Positions 1-8,060 of a stretch of DNA of 64,000 bases are shown one piece after another. Source of the DNA: Rhodospirillaceae bacterium (lineage in GTDB: Bacteria; Pseudomonadota; Alphaproteobacteria; Dongiales; Dongiaceae); the NCBI GenBank assembly GCA_008012315.1, contig SSEL01000024.1, positions 56,208 to 120,207 on the forward strand, written 5' to 3'. A program made the translations under genes and the position numbers. The notes under the pieces were generated by a model. It saw only the letters and a program-made list of their open reading frames with translations. It made no database searches and was not told the DNA's origin. Within the stretch, counting starts at the first letter, position 1. The number at the start of each line of letters is the position of its first letter.

Positions 1-211
1 CGCGCTCCTGCCGGCTCTCGAAGGCTTCACGGCCTACGCTGGTCAAGACCCATGACCGGATCCTTGTCGCCCATTGCTGCCAGACCAGCCCCGGCCGTCG
101 ATTCTGCTCGGCGGCCTGCAGGCGGTCGACCATCCACAACACGTCATCATTCATCTGCGGCGGGCAGGTCGACATGATGCGGGCGATGCGCGCCCGGTCA
201 GCTTTGGTCAT
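1..211 (-). CDS. Hypothetical protein, C-terminus cut by window edge
   Basis: This leftward gene runs off the left edge; 70 residues are visible. It starts at the ATG complementary to 209-211 and reads MTKADRARIARIMSTCPP, then a Trp/Gln-rich stretch. Its start overlaps the stop of the next gene upstream by 14 bases, as expected inside this tightly packed operon. I recognise no domain. It is the last visible gene of the leftward early operon, which therefore continues beyond the window. Confidence 0.6.
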   Translation of the reverse strand, partial: MTKADRARIARIMSTCPPQMNDDVLWMVDRLQAAEQNRRPGLVWQQWATRIRSWVLTSVGREAFESRQER

Positions 212-425
212 GTTTTGCTTCCTTGGCGGGCGTGGCGGGATTAAGCGCGTCGTATAGATCAAGCCAGCGCCGGTTTGAGATATATTGATTTCCGGTAGAG
301 CCGCGAAATTGGCGGGCCTTCGCCCTGAGGTCCGCGAGATATTCCGGATCATGATTCGGCATGACCGTGCGCGCCGCCTTCTCGATCCGCTTAAGGCGGC
401 GATATTCTTTGATGTCGATCAACAT
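198..425 (-). CDS. Small hypothetical phage protein (75 aa)
   Basis: A 75-residue basic protein beginning MLIDIKEYRRLKRIEKAART. The open frame extends upstream, but the ATG at 423-425 was chosen because it overlaps the preceding stop by a few bases, the pattern throughout this operon. The N-terminal half is a charged helix with alternating Lys/Arg and Glu; the rest is rich in Arg, Tyr and Trp. No family is recognised. A nucleic-acid role is possible from its charge and company, but that is a guess. Confidence 0.6.
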   Translation of the reverse strand: MLIDIKEYRRLKRIEKAARTVMPNHDPEYLADLRAKARQFRGSTGNQYISNRRWLDLYDALNPATPAKEAKHDQS

Positions 426-601
426 ACCGGCGTCTTCTCCCAAATCACCCGGACGCCCGCGTGGTCCGGACATTCGACCCTGAGCGTCCCTGGATTGCAT
501 TCTGCATGGTCCCGGATCATTTGTTCTTCGCTCATGTCCGCCGGTATCTCGAGGTCGAGCATGTAGAAGCCGCCGCCGCGATGAAACACATATGTCTTCA
601 T
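419..601 (-). CDS. Small hypothetical phage protein (60 aa)
   Basis: A 60-residue protein starting MKTYVFHRGGGFYMLDLE. The ATG at 599-601 overlaps the TGA of the upstream gene (ATGA), so translation is probably coupled. It contains an acidic middle (PADMSEEQMIRDHAEC) and a C-terminal beta-like segment. No known domain is seen. The frame is open further upstream, but that would mean a longer overlap with the preceding gene. Confidence 0.6.
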   Translation of the reverse strand: MKTYVFHRGGGFYMLDLEIPADMSEEQMIRDHAECNPGTLRVECPDHAGVRVIWEKTPVC

Positions 602-1374
602 GCCCCACCCTTCGGCGCGAGACACTCAGGCGCGGGCACCATGACTTCGAATGGCCCTTTGCTTTCGCTCCATGCGCGCTGTCTGCCGCCGTCTTTGCAG
701 ATAGCTGACGCCTCTTCGAAGCTATAGCGACCGGCATGTGAAATGATGCCGCGATACCCGGAGCTATCCGGCCCCCACCATGCGCGATGCTCGTTCGACC
801 AGATCAGCCATTTGTCCGGCCGCGAAGTCGCTCCACTCGGCTGCATATCGCGCATAGCGAAATCGCGATCGGACTGCTTGTCGAGATCGAGAGCCGTCAT
901 CAGCCATTGCGGTTCGGTGTGATACTGGGTCGATCCGTGCCAAATGGCTTTCGGGATGACGCGGCGCTCGGCGACTTCGCCGCGATAGTTCCGATAGGCG
1001 AATGTCAGCGGCTCGACACCCTTTATGCGCCCGGTGCCTTCGCAGTCGCCGCACTCGAATTCATAGCCGTTTCCCTGTTCATCCTTGCCGTCATAGACGC
1101 CGTGGCCTTCGCATCGCTTGCAGTCGATGGGGGACACGGCGTCTTTTGGCAGCTGAAGGTAAAAGTTTTCGAGCACAGCGATTTGAATCTTCAGCCTTAT
1201 GATGTGCGCCGCTTGCGCATCCAGCATGAAGGTCTGCCAAGCGGGGCTGCCCATTTCGACGTTGGCCGCTTTGGCATCTGGGAACTCGGCCACGCAGGCG
1301 TTCCAGGTCGCCTCAAACTTTTGCCGATCGAGCGTGTCTTTTTGGACGGCTTCGGTTTTCAGATCGTTTGACAT
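598..1374 (-). CDS. Hypothetical protein with a DnaJ-type CxxC zinc motif
   Basis: About 258 residues. The middle carries CKRCEGHGVYDG followed about 20 residues later by CGDCEGTGRIKG, the paired CxxCxGxG pattern of the DnaJ cysteine-rich domain, so one zinc is probably bound there. The N-terminal region is helical; the C-terminal region is rich in Trp and Tyr. There is no J domain, so this is not a DnaJ chaperone but a phage protein using the same zinc knuckle. Two ATGs in tandem lie at 1372-1377; the one at 1374 gives an ATGA-type overlap with the preceding stop. Confidence 0.7.
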   Translation of the reverse strand: MSNDLKTEAVQKDTLDRQKFEATWNACVAEFPDAKAANVEMGSPAWQTFMLDAQAAHIIRLKIQIAVLENFYLQLPKDAVSPIDCKRCEGHGVYDGKDEQGNGYEFECGDCEGTGRIKGVEPLTFAYRNYRGEVAERRVIPKAIWHGSTQYHTEPQWLMTALDLDKQSDRDFAMRDMQPSGATSRPDKWLIWSNEHRAWWGPDSSGYRGIISHAGRYSFEEASAICKDGGRQRAWSESKGPFEVMVPAPECLAPKGGA

Positions 1375-2204
1375 CATGGCTCGACCCCATGAGGTAAGCG
1401 GAAGCCGGCGGCATGCTTGTGGCCACCACCGTCATATCGCTTTGCGATCTCCGAGACGTCGATGCCATCCTCTGCTGACCGGAGGCTGAATTCGCGGCCG
1501 TCGGGCTTGTCATAGTAGCAGGCTGAAAAGAGCTCGCCCTGAGCCATCTGATGGCCAGCATCCGACGAAAAGATGTAAGGCAGGTTGGCCACCGGCACGT
1601 CGTAGCCGCCAATCGTCATGCGATGTTGCATGACTTTCAACAGTTCGGCGATATCCTTGTGATGCTTGCGCTCGATCGCTCGGCCGGCTTCGAGGAACAT
1701 CACCAATCCGCCGTCGTCCTCAGCTTCGGCCGCCAAGCGATCCCAGGTGCTGAAGTCATAGGCGTATGAAAACAGATTGGCGGCGAAGTCACGCGAGCGG
1801 CCAATTTCGAAGCGCCAGAGATCGCGGTCCTGGACATAGTGCACGAGGCGCGGGATATCCTTTTCAGGATGGAAATATTGCCAAGCCATCATGGCTCCAG
1901 ACCGATCAAGATCAAAATGCGCTTTGACGTTCGGCCGGCCCTTAATCGCCTGCAGATCTTCGGCAGCGGTCTTATGATGATCCAGGATCACGACCGATGC
2001 AGCGATGTCCGCCATTTTTTCCAACACAGGCAGCTTGTAGCTGAAATCGACCAGGAACACGTGGCGGCCTCGAACATCGGGCGGCGGACTTTGATATACG
2101 CCGGCATGATAGTCGGCGGTGACGCCGTACTTTCTCCAAACCGCCCACGCTGCGGTGAAGCCATCGGCGCAATTGCCGTGATAGATGCAAATTGTCTTAT
2201 TCAT
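1374..2204 (-). CDS. DHH-DHHA1 family phosphoesterase
   Basis: A 276-residue protein of the DHH phosphoesterase superfamily. The N-terminus has YHGNCADGFTAAW (metal-binding Asp region), FLVDFS (second Asp), and the signature VILDHHKTA near residue 75. The C-terminus has GGGHKHAAGFRL, the DHHA1 substrate-binding motif. Members (NrnA, RecJ-like enzymes, cyclic di-AMP phosphodiesterases) use two metal ions to hydrolyse short oligonucleotides or cyclic dinucleotides. Here it may recycle nanoRNA or remove a nucleotide signal; the sequence does not say which. The open frame extends far upstream, but the ATG at 2202-2204 has a strong Shine-Dalgarno (AAAGGAG) and begins the conserved fold. Confidence 0.88.
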   Translation of the reverse strand: MNKTICIYHGNCADGFTAAWAVWRKYGVTADYHAGVYQSPPPDVRGRHVFLVDFSYKLPVLEKMADIAASVVILDHHKTAAEDLQAIKGRPNVKAHFDLDRSGAMMAWQYFHPEKDIPRLVHYVQDRDLWRFEIGRSRDFAANLFSYAYDFSTWDRLAAEAEDDGGLVMFLEAGRAIERKHHKDIAELLKVMQHRMTIGGYDVPVANLPYIFSSDAGHQMAQGELFSACYYDKPDGREFSLRSAEDGIDVSEIAKRYDGGGHKHAAGFRLPHGVEP

Positions 2205-2215
2205 TGTCGCTCCTT

Positions 2216-2524
2216 TCAGCCGATGCCGGCTGCCTTCTCGATCGCTTCTTTTTTGCACCGCTCCCAGATCGCATTGTTCAATGCTTGGCAGCGATCCCAT
2301 CGCCGCATGGTCAGTACGTGCACGCCGCCATGCACTTCCAGCTCCCGCTGTGCCCGAGCATCGACCCGGTTCCAGAGCTTTTGCACCCTGCGGCGTCTGG
2401 CTTTGGTCGCCCGGCTGATCAACCGCCAGCACTTCCCGCAAATGATCTCGCTGTCGGGGAACTTCTCCCGGCTGGCGGTCCGGCGGCAGAAGGGGACGAG
2501 GCAGGGAACGCGGCCGGGTTTCAT
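2216..2524 (-). CDS. Small zinc-ribbon-like phage protein
   Basis: A 102-residue basic protein. The N-terminus carries CLVPFC and, about 20 residues on, CGKCWRL, which together could bind zinc. A long Arg/Lys-rich helix follows. The start overlaps the stop of the upstream gene (ATGA). Proteins of this shape are common in phage early operons as probable nucleic-acid binders; no exact family is recognised. Confidence 0.65.
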   Translation of the reverse strand: MKPGRVPCLVPFCRRTASREKFPDSEIICGKCWRLISRATKARRRRVQKLWNRVDARAQRELEVHGGVHVLTMRRWDRCQALNNAIWERCKKEAIEKAAGIG

Positions 2525-3402
2525 TCCCGGTCGCTCCGCTCGTATGCCAATTGGATGTCGGCAGAGAGCTGAGTGTCCTCGACGGATGCGAAGAGACGGT
2601 CATAATTCCAGGACGTGTCTCGGAATGTCCGGCCGTCGCCATCCCAGCTATTCAGACAGCCGACGATATCGTTGGCGATCTCCTTGTCCTGATCCGTCAC
2701 GATCTTGAAGCGGTCGAGAGCCACGCTGACAGGGCCGGGGCCATCGGACCAGTCGCCCCGCACCCGACGCATCGCGACGGCGAGGTCGAGCCGCTGGTCC
2801 TTGGTGCGGAGCGCATCGAGGATGTCCTGCCAATCACTATCTGGATCGAGGTCGTAACGGAGGATAATGGCAGCCAGCTCCAGGTTGGCCCGGCGTTCCG
2901 CTTTCCGCCGCTCTTCCGCTTGCTGGCGTGCCGATTGGGCCTGCTGGTCTTCCAGTTTCCCGGCCTCGGCATAGGCGTCATAATCGCGCTTCAGCCGCTC
3001 ATAGGTTGAGGTGGCATAGTCGAAGCCATCGTCAGTGGGCACATGCTTTCTGAGATCGTTGAGATATCCGGCCTCCATCGTGATGGAACGCGGATATCGC
3101 GCGCGGGATTTGGTGTCGCGCTCTGACCACTTCGCCGGCATGCCGACCTCGGCCATGAGACTTTCAATCCGCAGCCGGATGACTTTATTGATCTCCATGG
3201 CCGGCCGGTTCTTTTCATGAGCCTCGACGTCTTTGCGGCGCGCGGTTTCCAGTTGCTCAAGCGCATATTTCGCGATTTGCGATTTTGTCTTGTCGCCGTG
3301 CGTGCGCATATAACTTGCGTAGCTTGCCGGCGATGTCATGCATCGGCTGACCGCGCCGCACTTTTCAACTGGCTGGATTTTGGTCGTGTCGATATCGGCC
3401 AT
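2521..3402 (-). CDS. Hypothetical phage protein (293 aa), helical
   Basis: A 293-residue, largely helical and charged protein (MADIDTTKIQPVEKCGAVSR). Around residues 150-175 it has a long Gln/Arg/Glu helix (QQAQSARQQAEERRKAERRA) that looks like a coiled coil. No catalytic motif is seen. It follows the HerA-like ATPase gene after four bases and overlaps the next gene, so it is part of the same transcript. It might work with the ATPase, but only position suggests this. Confidence 0.65.
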   Translation of the reverse strand: MADIDTTKIQPVEKCGAVSRCMTSPASYASYMRTHGDKTKSQIAKYALEQLETARRKDVEAHEKNRPAMEINKVIRLRIESLMAEVGMPAKWSERDTKSRARYPRSITMEAGYLNDLRKHVPTDDGFDYATSTYERLKRDYDAYAEAGKLEDQQAQSARQQAEERRKAERRANLELAAIILRYDLDPDSDWQDILDALRTKDQRLDLAVAMRRVRGDWSDGPGPVSVALDRFKIVTDQDKEIANDIVGCLNSWDGDGRTFRDTSWNYDRLFASVEDTQLSADIQLAYERSDRE

Positions 3403-3406
3403 TACG

Positions 3407-5134
3407 TCACCCTTCGATAAAAAGGACGGAGAGCGCGACCACCATGCCGGCCGACGGGTAGTCGATGAAGCCCAGCGACCGGAGAGACCCGAGATTGTTG
3501 GCGTACCCGCTCGACGTGGCGGACTGGCCGGATTGCTCCGCCAGGTCCGCCTTGGAAAGATGAACGGGATAGGCGCCGATCAGGGCCTCGAGAATTCGCC
3601 ATTTGGCTGGCGGTAGCTGCCGCTGCAGTGTGGCGTGAAGGTCGGCAGATGTTGCCGGTCGTTCCGGCTCATTGGACTTGCGCCGTCCAGCATCGGTCAA
3701 GGCCACCTTACCACTGGCGGGGTATTCGATCAGCCCGGCCGATCGCAGCGCCCCGAGGTTGTTAGCATAGCCGGAGCTGGTTGGGCTTTGATCCGCCAGG
3801 AGCGCAAGTTGGGTCTTGTTGGCCTGCTCAATACGAACGGTCTCCAACCAGCGTAGGGCATCGACAATGCGCTGCTTTGCTGGGGGAAGCCCGGTGATGT
3901 GTGTCGATAGAGGGTTGGAGCGGACGACGGGGGTCGAACCCGCGACACTCGGCTTGGAAGGCCGATGCTCTACCGGCTGAGCTACGTCCGCGATTGGTTG
4001 AGGGTTTGGCGCTCCTTGCACGCCGATCGGCGGGTTGACGGCATCATGAATGTGCTGCGTCTGGAGCAGGATCTCATTGATGCAGCGGGCCACCTTGCCG
4101 CTGGTCTCCATCATGACGCGACGCTGAGAGGCGACGCCGGCGGCATAGCCCCGCTCGTAGCCGTCGGCGCCGGCCTTCTCGACCTCGGCATGGTTCTGCG
4201 TGCCCTTGGCGGCCTTCTCCAGCTCCACAATCCTCCGCCGGAGGGCCACAGGATCGTTTGCCGCCACTTCGGCCTCCACGGTGGCCAGCTGGGCCCTTAT
4301 GGCCGTGAGATCGGTGCTGGCGCGCTTTGCCGGACCTTTGATCGTCTCGCCGCGCTTCGGCGTTCTGGAGCTATCGAAGGTCCGGATCCGGGGGAACTTG
4401 TGTTCGACCAGGATCCCATGGCCTGGCGCCCAGACGATGCCGGCACCGACCTGCAGCTTCGGCAGGCCGGCGATGATCCGCTTTTCGTCCGCCTTGTCGG
4501 CCTGGCCGTCAATCCAGGCCTGCAGGGCGTTCCGATCCTGGCTCGAGGTCAGCTTCATGGCGATCAGGACATCGAGCTGGGACAGGACATCCTTGTGGAT
4601 CACGGCCGGCCGCTGGGTGATCAGCCAGGGCACGAAGCCGCGAACACGGCCGCGCCGCACGATCTCGTCAATCCGGGAGCCGAGGATCTGGGCAGCGGGC
4701 TCGATCGGCTTCTGCGGCGCCCAGAGGTCGGCTTCATCGAGGATAAGATGCAACGGCTGCCGGTTCTTCGCATAGATCGCCTCGGCGAAGTCGCGCATGA
4801 AACGGCGTCGGGATCCTTGGCCGGAAAGCTCCGACAGGTCCACGATGCAGGAAAAATCGCCAGCCGCGACCAACTCGGCCAGCGCGGTACCGGCTTGCTC
4901 AGTCAGGGGCACATCCGCGTGCCGTCCGCCGAAACCGACCACTGGATAGCCGGGCCCGTCGCCGGATGCGTTCGAACGCAGCCCGAACCACACTCCCAAT
5001 GGGTCCACCACGCAAAGCCTGACGCCCATATCGAGCAGCCGTTCGGCCTGTGTCTTCGCGGCATAGGTCTTGCCGGAGCCCGACGTGCCGACAATGGCAA
5101 CCCGGTCGTCGAGGATTGCATCCAGGTTCTTCAT
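3407..5134 (-). CDS. HerA-like ATPase with two C-terminal winged-helix repeats
   Basis: 575 residues. The N-terminal two thirds is a HerA/FtsK-type ATPase: Walker A GTSGSGKTYA near residue 16, Walker B LHLILDEADLW near 130, and ITQRPAVIHKD with the QRP motif typical of HerA hexamers. Such enzymes translocate on DNA, often with a nuclease partner. The C-terminus holds two related winged-helix units, each with an SSGYANNLG core (about residues 420-485 and 505-575). The linker, about residues 382-407, is the in-frame translation of a complete tRNA-Gly gene, which is very unusual. The ATG at 5132-5134 follows GGAG and overlaps the upstream stop; a longer start would use TTG. Confidence 0.8.
   Translation of the reverse strand: MKNLDAILDDRVAIVGTSGSGKTYAAKTQAERLLDMGVRLCVVDPLGVWFGLRSNASGDGPGYPVVGFGGRHADVPLTEQAGTALAELVAAGDFSCIVDLSELSGQGSRRRFMRDFAEAIYAKNRQPLHLILDEADLWAPQKPIEPAAQILGSRIDEIVRRGRVRGFVPWLITQRPAVIHKDVLSQLDVLIAMKLTSSQDRNALQAWIDGQADKADEKRIIAGLPKLQVGAGIVWAPGHGILVEHKFPRIRTFDSSRTPKRGETIKGPAKRASTDLTAIRAQLATVEAEVAANDPVALRRRIVELEKAAKGTQNHAEVEKAGADGYERGYAAGVASQRRVMMETSGKVARCINEILLQTQHIHDAVNPPIGVQGAPNPQPIADVAQPVEHRPSKPSVAGSTPVVRSNPLSTHITGLPPAKQRIVDALRWLETVRIEQANKTQLALLADQSPTSSGYANNLGALRSAGLIEYPASGKVALTDAGRRKSNEPERPATSADLHATLQRQLPPAKWRILEALIGAYPVHLSKADLAEQSGQSATSSGYANNLGSLRSLGFIDYPSAGMVVALSVLFIEG
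3916..3991 (-). tRNA. tRNA-Gly (anticodon TCC), nested in the HerA-like gene
   Basis: A full cloverleaf lies on the minus strand. The acceptor stem GCGGACG (3985-3991) pairs perfectly with CGTCCGC (3920-3926). The D-arm has GCTC/GAGC, the anticodon stem TCGGC/GCCGA encloses CTTCCAA (anticodon TCC), and the T-arm has a normal TTCGACC loop. The discriminator is T, as usual for tRNA-Gly, and CCA is encoded (3916-3918). It lies on the same strand as, and wholly within, the open HerA-like frame, so processing would cut the message. Confidence 0.93.
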
Positions 5135-5655
5135 GTCTGGCTCCAAATAACGAGTTCCTGATTGTCAGGTATGCGATGACGGCCGCGTGCCATCGGATGT
5201 CTGGGCGATCCGTCGGCATTGGTGCCCCAGCACCAAAAATGCTCGTGCTTGCCTTTGATGTCCTCGAGGAGGTCGATCGCGAACTCGACGTCCTGACAAA
5301 TGGCGCCAAAGCAGACGATGATCTTGGACGCCAACTGAGCCTGATCTCGGATCGCAACCCTGTTTGCTTGCAGCCAGACATCAGCCGCCTTCGTTTTCGC
5401 CCATTCCCAGGCATCGCGAGGGACGGGCGATACCAAAGGAATGATGTTCATGAGGATGAAGCGGCCAAATCCGCCGGCTTTCGTGAGGGTGATCATCCGA
5501 AGGATAGATGGATCATCCATGAAGCCATTGCCGAAACTCGGATTGTGGCCGATCAGGAGCGCGCAGGGCAGATCAGCGTCCCATTCACGGGTCAGCGAAG
5601 ACCGCATGTTGTGGCTGAAATAGGATGCGTCGCGTTTCAGGAAAAGCTCGCTCAT
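5131..5655 (-). CDS. DUF1643 domain protein
   Basis: A 174-residue protein matching the DUF1643 pattern: LLIGHNPSFGNGFMDDPS near the N-terminus, GRFILMNIIPLVS, then KIIVCFGAI and a C-terminal GSPRHP motif. DUF1643 proteins occur in phages and mobile elements; their activity is not established to my knowledge. The ATG at 5653-5655 overlaps the preceding stop (ATGA) and is preferred over the longer open frame. The end overlaps the start of the HerA-like gene. Confidence 0.82.
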   Translation of the reverse strand: MSELFLKRDASYFSHNMRSSLTREWDADLPCALLIGHNPSFGNGFMDDPSILRMITLTKAGGFGRFILMNIIPLVSPVPRDAWEWAKTKAADVWLQANRVAIRDQAQLASKIIVCFGAICQDVEFAIDLLEDIKGKHEHFWCWGTNADGSPRHPMARGRHRIPDNQELVIWSQT

Positions 5656-5990
5656 GCTGCCTTCTTCTCTCGGTTGCAGATCTCGACCACCCGCCAGCAT
5701 TGCGCCTCGGTCAGGCGGTCGACGTGGCAGTCGGTCAGGGCGATGTTGAGTTCCTTGGCGATGCGCCGGCGGGCGGCCTTCAAGCGGATGGGCAGCCGGG
5801 CAATCGCCATATGGGCTGCGGCGCGGGCCCGGCGTAGGTCGGCGTTAGCAAGCGTGCCGATCGGGCGGCCGTGCTTGTCGGCGCCGCAATACGCGTCACA
5901 CGTCGGTTCCCCGGTGCACACCCAGGCTCCCGCCGGATGCTCGCCGATCAGCTCTGCCGCCGAGCTGCAATATGGGCAGGTAACCTTCAT
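5652..5990 (-). CDS. DUF3268-like zinc-finger protein
   Basis: 112 residues. The N-terminus has CPYCSSAAELIG, then WVCTGEPTCDAYCGADKHGRPIG and LANADLRRARAAAH, which is the layout of the DUF3268 zinc-finger-containing family found in phages and prophages. The C-terminal half is a basic helical region ending in a Cys/Trp-containing helix (LTEAQCWRVVEICN). It probably binds zinc and perhaps nucleic acid. The ATG at 5988-5990 overlaps the upstream stop. Confidence 0.75.
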   Translation of the reverse strand: MKVTCPYCSSAAELIGEHPAGAWVCTGEPTCDAYCGADKHGRPIGTLANADLRRARAAAHMAIARLPIRLKAARRRIAKELNIALTDCHVDRLTEAQCWRVVEICNREKKAA

Positions 5991-6523
5991 GCCGCACCCA
6001 GCCATTTGATGTCCCGATCCGTGGCTTTGATGATCGCCAGCTTTAGGTGGCCGACGGCGCCTGACGCAGACGCGCCGGCGAATTCCTTCGTGGCGGCTTC
6101 GTTGAGCAGCTGAGCGATCAGCTTGAACTGGAAGACCTGTCGAATCCGCAGCGTGCCGTTGGCCTGCTGGCGCTTCAGGCTGGGGCAATGGCGCAGCGCT
6201 TCCGCGCCACAATGCCGGTGCACCATCGGCTCGACCGCAAGCGGGAAGAAGCCCAGGCCGGGGACCTCGCGCGGCGATTCCTGGCTCATGGATACGAGGG
6301 TGTGAGCATGCAGGGTCCGGCCGCAGATGTCGCATAAGCGGTGAAACATCGCCTTGCGCTGCCGGCAGGAGTGAGGTTTCGCAAACAGCGGCCGGCCGTC
6401 GCCGGGCCTTTCCGGCTGGCAGAGGGCGGGACGGCCCGCGGCATAGGGGCAGGGAGCGATGAAAAAGCTGTCCTCGCCGGACCAGCTGACGGTCCAGGGA
6501 ATGGTTGCTTGGCCGTATTTCAC
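5987..6523 (-). CDS. Hypothetical Cys/His-rich phage protein
   Basis: 178 residues with a GTG start whose bases overlap the TGA of the upstream gene (GTGA). The frame is open much further upstream, but that part is the shadow of the DUF3307-like gene. The central region has LCDICGRTLHAH and later HRHCGAEALRHCPS, suggesting a zinc site. The C-terminal third is helical (QFKLIAQLLNEAATKEFAG). No family is recognised. Confidence 0.6.
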   Translation of the reverse strand: MKYGQATIPWTVSWSGEDSFFIAPCPYAAGRPALCQPERPGDGRPLFAKPHSCRQRKAMFHRLCDICGRTLHAHTLVSMSQESPREVPGLGFFPLAVEPMVHRHCGAEALRHCPSLKRQQANGTLRIRQVFQFKLIAQLLNEAATKEFAGASASGAVGHLKLAIIKATDRDIKWLGAA

Positions 6524-6855
6524 CGGAGCCACCCCGCATAGATCCCCAGCCAGACGGCCTTGCAGCCGACGTGTAGCATCTGATCCTGACCATACGTGAT
6601 CTTGCCCGAACACTTGGCGCGGTCGATGACGCAATGCGCGACAGCTTCCAGGATGCACAGCAACGGTGAGCCGGTGGCCGCGAGCACAGCGCCCCCGTGG
6701 ATCAGCCCGTGAGCAGGCAGGGCCCAGAAGGCCAGCTCTCGGCCAATTTCCATGCGGTGGTTTTTCGCCTTTGCCAGGAAGTCGCCCTGCAGCGGATAGT
6801 CGGCGAGGCAGTGACCGATCAGCATCCACAGAAAGATGGAGTGTAAGTCTTGCAT
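6520..6855 (-). CDS. DUF3307-like membrane protein
   Basis: 111 residues with several hydrophobic helices (LHSIFLWMLIGHCLADYPLQ, then an Ala/Leu-rich segment). The His/Asp pattern HCLADYPLQGDFLAK, HGLIHGG, HCVIDRAK, DQMLHVG matches the DUF3307 family of small membrane proteins found in bacteria and phages. The function is unknown. It starts directly after the TAA of the upstream gene. Confidence 0.7.
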   Translation of the reverse strand: MQDLHSIFLWMLIGHCLADYPLQGDFLAKAKNHRMEIGRELAFWALPAHGLIHGGAVLAATGSPLLCILEAVAHCVIDRAKCSGKITYGQDQMLHVGCKAVWLGIYAGWLR

Positions 6856-7392
6856 TTAAGCGACCTCCTTTTCTTCGGCGTTCGCGGCCTTCTCGCGCGG
6901 CTTCGGCGCGGCGTCGGCCATGATGGCGGCGACACACGCCTTGCGTCGGCGCCAAGGGCCACGTTTTTGAAGCGGCTCACTGAATGCCTTCTCCGGTGGC
7001 CAGCCCGCTCTGAGCCGCTTGGTCACAGTGTCGTGCGGCAATCCCGTGATCTCGCACCATTCCGCTATTGTCCTGCGGACGCCGTCGATCTCGATCCAAT
7101 GATTGCTGCGTCGGTTTCGGTCGTTGATCTTCCGGAGCACCCAGCGGCAGTTGCCCGGCTCATACGGTCCGTTCACGTCAAGCCTGCCGAGCTCATGCTT
7201 AGGTGACGGCTTCGGCCCTATGTCCGCCAGGAAAGCTGCCGGTGATGTCAGCCAGCGGGCGCAGACCGTAATGCCCCGGCCGCCGTAATCCGGGTAGGCC
7301 TGATTTTTCGGGTTGAGACACCGCAGGCGCATCGTCTGCCAGGCTCGATATTCCGGATCGTACGAGAGGCCGTGTTTTGGTTTGCCGCTCAT
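6856..7392 (-). CDS. HNH-like phage protein (YGGRGI family)
   Basis: 178 residues. The N-terminal 80 residues have the signature of a common phage family related to HNH/AP2 homing-type proteins: YRAWQTMRLRCLNP, YGGRGITVCARW, FLADIGPKPSPKHELGRLD, PGNCRWV. The middle looks like a helix-turn-helix (RRTIAEWCEITGLPHDTVTKRLRAGW), probably for DNA binding. The C-terminus is basic and Ala-rich. It could be a free-standing mobile nuclease or a DNA-binding derivative; a classic HNH triad is not obvious. Confidence 0.72.
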   Translation of the reverse strand: MSGKPKHGLSYDPEYRAWQTMRLRCLNPKNQAYPDYGGRGITVCARWLTSPAAFLADIGPKPSPKHELGRLDVNGPYEPGNCRWVLRKINDRNRRSNHWIEIDGVRRTIAEWCEITGLPHDTVTKRLRAGWPPEKAFSEPLQKRGPWRRRKACVAAIMADAAPKPREKAANAEEKEVA

Positions 7393-8060
7393 GCCACTTC
7401 CATCCCCTCGCTATCCGTGGCGACACCGCCCCACTGGTCAGCCATAGCCTCGGCGATGCCGGTATAGAAGCGGCTGCGCTCGCGGGCACGATGAGGTGAA
7501 GCCGGCATACGGTGGATTCGCGACCAAGCTTTGTGCTCAGGCGTGCCAAATGCTGGCGGGGTCAGAACTTGGGTCGGGATCAGTGCCGGCAAATTTCGCA
7601 GATAGAGGCCGCACCGCTTGAATATCTGATGGCCGAACTGCCAGGGTTGGATGAACTGGGCAGGCCTCTGATAGCCGATGATCCGTTCGCGTGCATGGCG
7701 GTGCATGATCGGGTTTTCAACGCAGACACGCTCAATCGGGGCGTTCCAGCAGGCCGAGAACAGCGCCGCCGCCTGGTCGAGATCCCGCCACATTTCCTGC
7801 AAGGTGCGGCCCTTGGGCGGTGCTGATAGCCAGCGCAGACCACTGTTGCACAGCCGGGTGCAGGGCGGGTGGGCCACCATTAGCAGATCCCAGCCATCGC
7901 CCAGGATGTCTCGGATATCGGCGATGATATGCCGATTGCTTCGATCCTCGGCTGGGACAAGGTCACATGACCAAGCGTCATGGCCACGGGCGGCAAATGC
8001 GCGACGGACGATGCCGGAGAACTCGCAGCCAATCAGAACGCGAAGGGATCTGCCGCTCAT
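7389..8060 (-). CDS. DNA methyltransferase-like phage protein
   Basis: About 223 residues. The N-terminus RVLIGCEFSGIVRRAFAARG resembles motif I of C5-cytosine methyltransferases, DAWSCDLVP resembles motif II, and LLMVAHPPCTRLCNSG has the Pro-Cys of motif IV, where the catalytic Cys sits. Phage proteins of this type are usually called DNA methylases or methyltransferase-like proteins. Whether it methylates DNA is open because no clear target-recognition region is present. The ATG at 8058-8060 sits next to the stop of the truncated methyltransferase fragment upstream. Confidence 0.72.
   Translation of the reverse strand: MSGRSLRVLIGCEFSGIVRRAFAARGHDAWSCDLVPAEDRSNRHIIADIRDILGDGWDLLMVAHPPCTRLCNSGLRWLSAPPKGRTLQEMWRDLDQAAALFSACWNAPIERVCVENPIMHRHARERIIGYQRPAQFIQPWQFGHQIFKRCGLYLRNLPALIPTQVLTPPAFGTPEHKAWSRIHRMPASPHRARERSRFYTGIAEAMADQWGGVATDSEGMEVA

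Noticed and set aside
2204..2642. N-terminal extension of the DHH phosphoesterase frame
   Set aside because: The extra residues overlap two other genes, look like low-complexity shadow, and the strong ribosome site lies at 2204.
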